This document shows, piece after piece, positions 60,443 through 64,000 of a stretch of 64,000 nucleotides of DNA. Origin of the DNA: Cheiracanthium punctorium (Eukaryota; Arthropoda; Arachnida; Araneae; Cheiracanthiidae). The stretch covers positions 248,001-312,000 of the forward strand of contig JAWZYV010016048.1 of NCBI GenBank assembly GCA_038373885.1. Reading direction: 5' to 3'. Position 1 is the stretch's first letter; every line of letters starts with the position of its first letter. The notes below the pieces were generated by a model. The model was not told where the DNA came from. It ran no database searches and saw only the letters and a program-made list of their open reading frames with translations. Made by a program: the position numbers and the translations under genes.

Positions 60443-60621
60443 CTTGCATGTATTGACAGAGGGGGGCGTATGTAAATCCGTCTACTTTCTTTAAGAAATC
60501 TTCAATATTTATTCACATGAATTAAATATTAAGTGCAACTTAGTAGATTTATTTTTAGAGCGTAAATATTATATACTTATTTAGTACAAAACTTGAATGT
60601 TTTGATACTACGAAATATATT

Positions 60622-60650
60622 GGCCAGAGCTTAAAAAATAAGCTCTGGCC
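60622..60650. repeat. Perfect 12-bp stem hairpin GGCCAGAGCTTA
   Basis: Arms 60622-60633 and 60639-60650 enclose a 5-nt A loop. No coding context and no T tract, so it is not terminator-like. Confidence 0.85.
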
Positions 60651-60935
60651 TTGAATAATCTAATTGAATAAAATATTTTTTCACTGTGACTACAAAACGT
60701 ATATGAGGTTTAAAATTTACAAGTGTAACCAAAAATATTCTTTTATTTTATTTCATAACTAGATATTTCGATAAAGTTCTTTGAAAGTGTTTTCGAATGC
60801 TTAAAAGACTTATCAACGAATAACAAACCTTCTGGCTTGTATCCGGCATTTAGAAAGTAACTTTAAAATTAAAAATGTAGTAAGGAATAAGATAAAGATG
60901 GACCAGTCAACTAGTTAATACGCCTCTCTGTAGCT

Positions 60936-60978
60936 TTCTTAACTATCTCATTCAGAAATTCTTAACTATCTCATTCAG
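60936..60978 (+). repeat. 23-bp tandem duplication
   Basis: ttcttaactatctcattcag is present at 60936-60955 and 60959-60978. Confidence 0.85.
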
Positions 60979-61967
60979 CTATTTGCTTCACAAAAAACAT
61001 GAAATTTTTGTGCTGAAACCATTGTTCCTGTTAGTAAGACAAATGTTTTTTCCTCTGGTTATAATTACACAGTTAAAGCTTTTATTTTGCATAGGATCTA
61101 TCTAATTATGATGATGTAATCTCGGGGAATGTATAACCCAACAAATAACCGAAATTGGCAAGGTGAAATCACTTAAAGGTGGGTTGCACTTCTCTCCCAG
61201 GCGAATCGGGGTAGATGGGCCACGTCTAGACGGAAAGATGGACCAGCTTTTCTGACTGCAGATCTGCGGAGACTGCTGACTGCAGACTGCTTATCAAAGG
61301 CGTATATGGATTTTTTTTTTCATTGCGGTGTAAATCTTGAAAATCAATTGAAAATTTCATGAAAATGTCATCATTATCAAAAATCCCATTTTATCTAGTG
61401 AAATTATATTTATTTCAGGCCTGTGCACACCCTGCGCTCTCCCGCTGGATACGACTTTGGTTAAGACTGATCATTCACGATTATTCAATTTAAGGAATGA
61501 ATATGTAGAAGACTGGATCTGAAACGAATGCGTGGTGACAAAACAAAAAGTAGATTTTGATACAGTGTGTACCTTGTTTGCATTCGCGAAATGAAGGTGT
61601 GATGTAACATGCGATTATTGTTGGAAGACCTAACAACAAAGTAGTTGCTTCCAGACACAACCTTAACTCTATAAAAAATTTTCATACAGTGTTTGAATCT
61701 ATTAAGTGTTCAAAAAATATATTTCACTTTCATACATTCAAAGTCAAATAATGCTTCATGTAAACATGATATTAAGAAAGTTATTTTAGTTTTTATGCAA
61801 CGAAAATAAACGTTAATAAATTTAATATATTTTCAAGTATTTTATTGCTTTCTGTTGTCGATCGCTCCCATTCATATGGTCCATATAGTAAATATTCTTT
61901 TTAATTATTTAAACATTTCCGTTACAGATCTGATTCTTAAAGACTTTCTTTAATAGGATTTTCATAC

Positions 61968-62111
<144 letters not shown>

Positions 62112-62469
62112 ACGAAAAAAAACATGGCCCATCTTTCTGGAATTTCAATAAATTTACTTGGTTAGCTCATTGGTAAAATTTTTACACAATCCAAACTTTT
62201 CAAAGTGACAGAAATTACCTAAAACTATTATATTTATATTTATGAAATCCAATGTGTCGTCTGTATTTCCATTTTATTCTAAGAGCGGATTAAACACGTG
62301 TACTTTAATTTTGAATGACTGATACTGCCTGTATTCCCATTTTATTTGAAGAAGGGATTAAATACGCGTACTTTAAATTGAATTAATCCATTTTCATTTA
62401 CTTTAATTTTAACTCTTTATTTAGCTGAGCCATTCATAAAATTGTTTTTATCTAACCAATGTGGTTGAT

Positions 62470-62725
62470 GCCCTGAGGATCAATTCAAAGTAATTCTATA
62501 AGCGTGAATAGATGGAAAGAAGAGTTAGAATGCAAATGCGGTAGCGATCCTTTGGTGTAAATCTTTTAAATCATGAGGCATAATGGGCACGAACAAACTA
62601 TCTTTTATGCAACCCCATAAGGAAAAATTGCAGAGTTAGCTCTGGAGAGCAAGGTGGCCACGTAGGAAGGCGATTGTTGGCGTCAGAACCTCGACCAATC
62701 CAGCAACGAGGAAGAGCATTATTTA
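62470..62725 (-). pseudogene. DDE transposase C-terminal relic, same family as 2310-2530
   Basis: The minus strand reads a block equivalent to WIGRGSDANNRLPTWPPCSP, then ELTLCNFSLWGCIKDSLFVP and IMPHDLKDLHQRIATA. W-P-P-x-S-P-E-L-T-x-C-x-F-x-L-W-G is the signature around the last catalytic residue in one arthropod Tc1/mariner-type group. Upstream catalytic residues and terminal repeats are missing, and stops follow. Dead fragment. Confidence 0.65.
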
Positions 62726-64000
62726 TGAAATAAAACTTGTAATTTTTTTTTTTTTTTTCAGTAAAGCTAACTTATTTGATGTATTTGTAATATGTTATTT
62801 TATATAAGCCTTCCAAACCCGGTAGGGCATTGTGATACCCTGTAAATATAGTCACCCAAAATAGGGATTTATCGGGAATTGTAAGTCCGATTAGAAACTA
62901 TTTATGAACGAATTAATTTAAATAGTTGATAATCATACGTATTAGATATTTACGCCGTTATAAAACTTTTCTTGAAAAAGAATGATACTCGATTTTTTTT
63001 AGTTCAAGAAATATTTTTTTCTCTTCTTTCAGTCTTATGCGGAATGTGATTACGGAATATACGCGAAAAATGTCTATAGAAACAGAACCCTTGGCAGAAG
63101 CTTGACGTCACGCATATGGTTGAACAACATTTTTGTTCAGTGTGCCTCCGTTTGTTGCAGCGGACAATTCAAGTAAAAACCTCTTTAATGATTTGGTATC
63201 AGTTTTTAACAGAAGTTATTTTGCGAATCTTGATGTATGGACTAGAAGTTGTGTTATGATTTGTTTAACTTTTAATTTTTGAGCAGTGGAACTTGAAAAT
63301 TAATATTTTATTTTTAAGGTAAAAGGCCTTGGCAATATTTTTTATTTCTTTAGTCATAGTAATTAGATTTATTTTTTATTTTTATTATTTTTGATTTGCT
63401 AATGAAACAATTTTATAGATGCGTGATTTAAAATGCTTGAAGAATTGCACACATATGCGGACTAATGTTTCTAAAATGCATTTTCACTTTATGCATTTAG
63501 CGTTGTAAAAATAAGCCACGGGTCTAGATTAGGGAAGGTGTAGAGACAATTGTATTTTCCAAGTTTTTTTTTAATACCTTATGTCCCCGGGCAACACAGA
63601 CAGCAACAAAAAAATTCAAAATTTCGTCAAAAAATAGTTTAATTAATTTTTTTTTCTTTTTTGTAATTTTCACAAACTGTGTAAAATGAGAAAATAGATA
63701 AATAAAAAATAAAAAAGCGCAATAAGACACATATTACATATTTACTGGCAAAACTTCAATCTTTTTTATTCTTAATTTAGTTCCTTAAGTTTTCAAAAGA
63801 TTCTATTTTCTGAACACAAAAAGAGGGGGAGGGTAAAAATGCAAGTGATTTCTTTTTAACATTCCTTAACTTACAGATCTTGTTTCTTGAAGGTGTAACT
63901 GCGCAGACTTTGTACTAAATCTATTGAATATGCCTTTTTACATTTTTCATTAACCGTTTGCCCTTGAATGTTAATTTTCAAAGCTTAAAGTAAAAAAAAA

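Overview
This is an AT-rich animal genomic window. It is almost certainly arthropod and probably chelicerate (spider-like): the transposon proteins, tRNA-derived SINEs and gene structure all fit. It is not prokaryotic, and it has no operons, rRNA genes or CRISPR array. Nearly all open frames above 60 codons look like chance frames or broken transposon pieces.

The one host gene I can defend is on the minus strand. Two exons (34501-34648 and 3135-3241) have clean splice sites and complementary phase. Joined, they encode a continuous piece of a fasciclin (FAS1) domain resembling arthropod fasciclin-1, a secreted or GPI-anchored adhesion protein. Their separation makes 3242-34500 a 31.3 kb intron. 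The sequence above 34648 is probably the preceding intron or upstream flank, and 1-3134 the following intron. I found no further exon of this gene.

The rest is a dense record of transposition. From left to right: a broken DDE transposase piece (2.3-2.5 kb); a Tc1-like tail (6.9-7.1 kb); a long-inverted-repeat element carrying a SINE (8.73-9.75 kb); the first of five copies of a repeat-rich MITE family (9.8-10.75 kb); a 173-bp tandem repeat plus microsatellite (11.0-11.5 kb); a 2.56 kb hAT-type element with GAGAC arrays and an 8-bp target duplication (13.65-16.21 kb); a nearly complete but dead Tc1-like element (17.3-18.5 kb) directly abutting a foldback element (18.5-19.5 kb); another inverted-repeat element (19.5-21.5 kb); a mariner-type relic (28.1-28.7 kb); and a four-layer nest (30.6-34.1 kb).

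In that nest, a decayed unnamed gene is cut by a solo LTR (4-bp duplication) and by a hAT-type MITE (8-bp duplication), and the MITE is itself cut by a second hAT-type MITE (8-bp duplication). Beyond 34.8 kb come three more copies of the repeat-rich MITE, a minus-strand SINE, a palindrome-rich TA-MITE nested in an older palindromic MITE (43.07-44.51 kb), a different SINE (45.1 kb), further short palindromic elements, microsatellites and a second copy of the DDE relic (62.5-62.7 kb).

The best candidates for something undescribed are the MITE family with a palindromic GGATCATTTT motif repeated inside it, the hAT element with GAGAC arrays, the palindrome-array MITE, the E2F-like site cluster in the solo LTR, and the unnamed decayed gene family.
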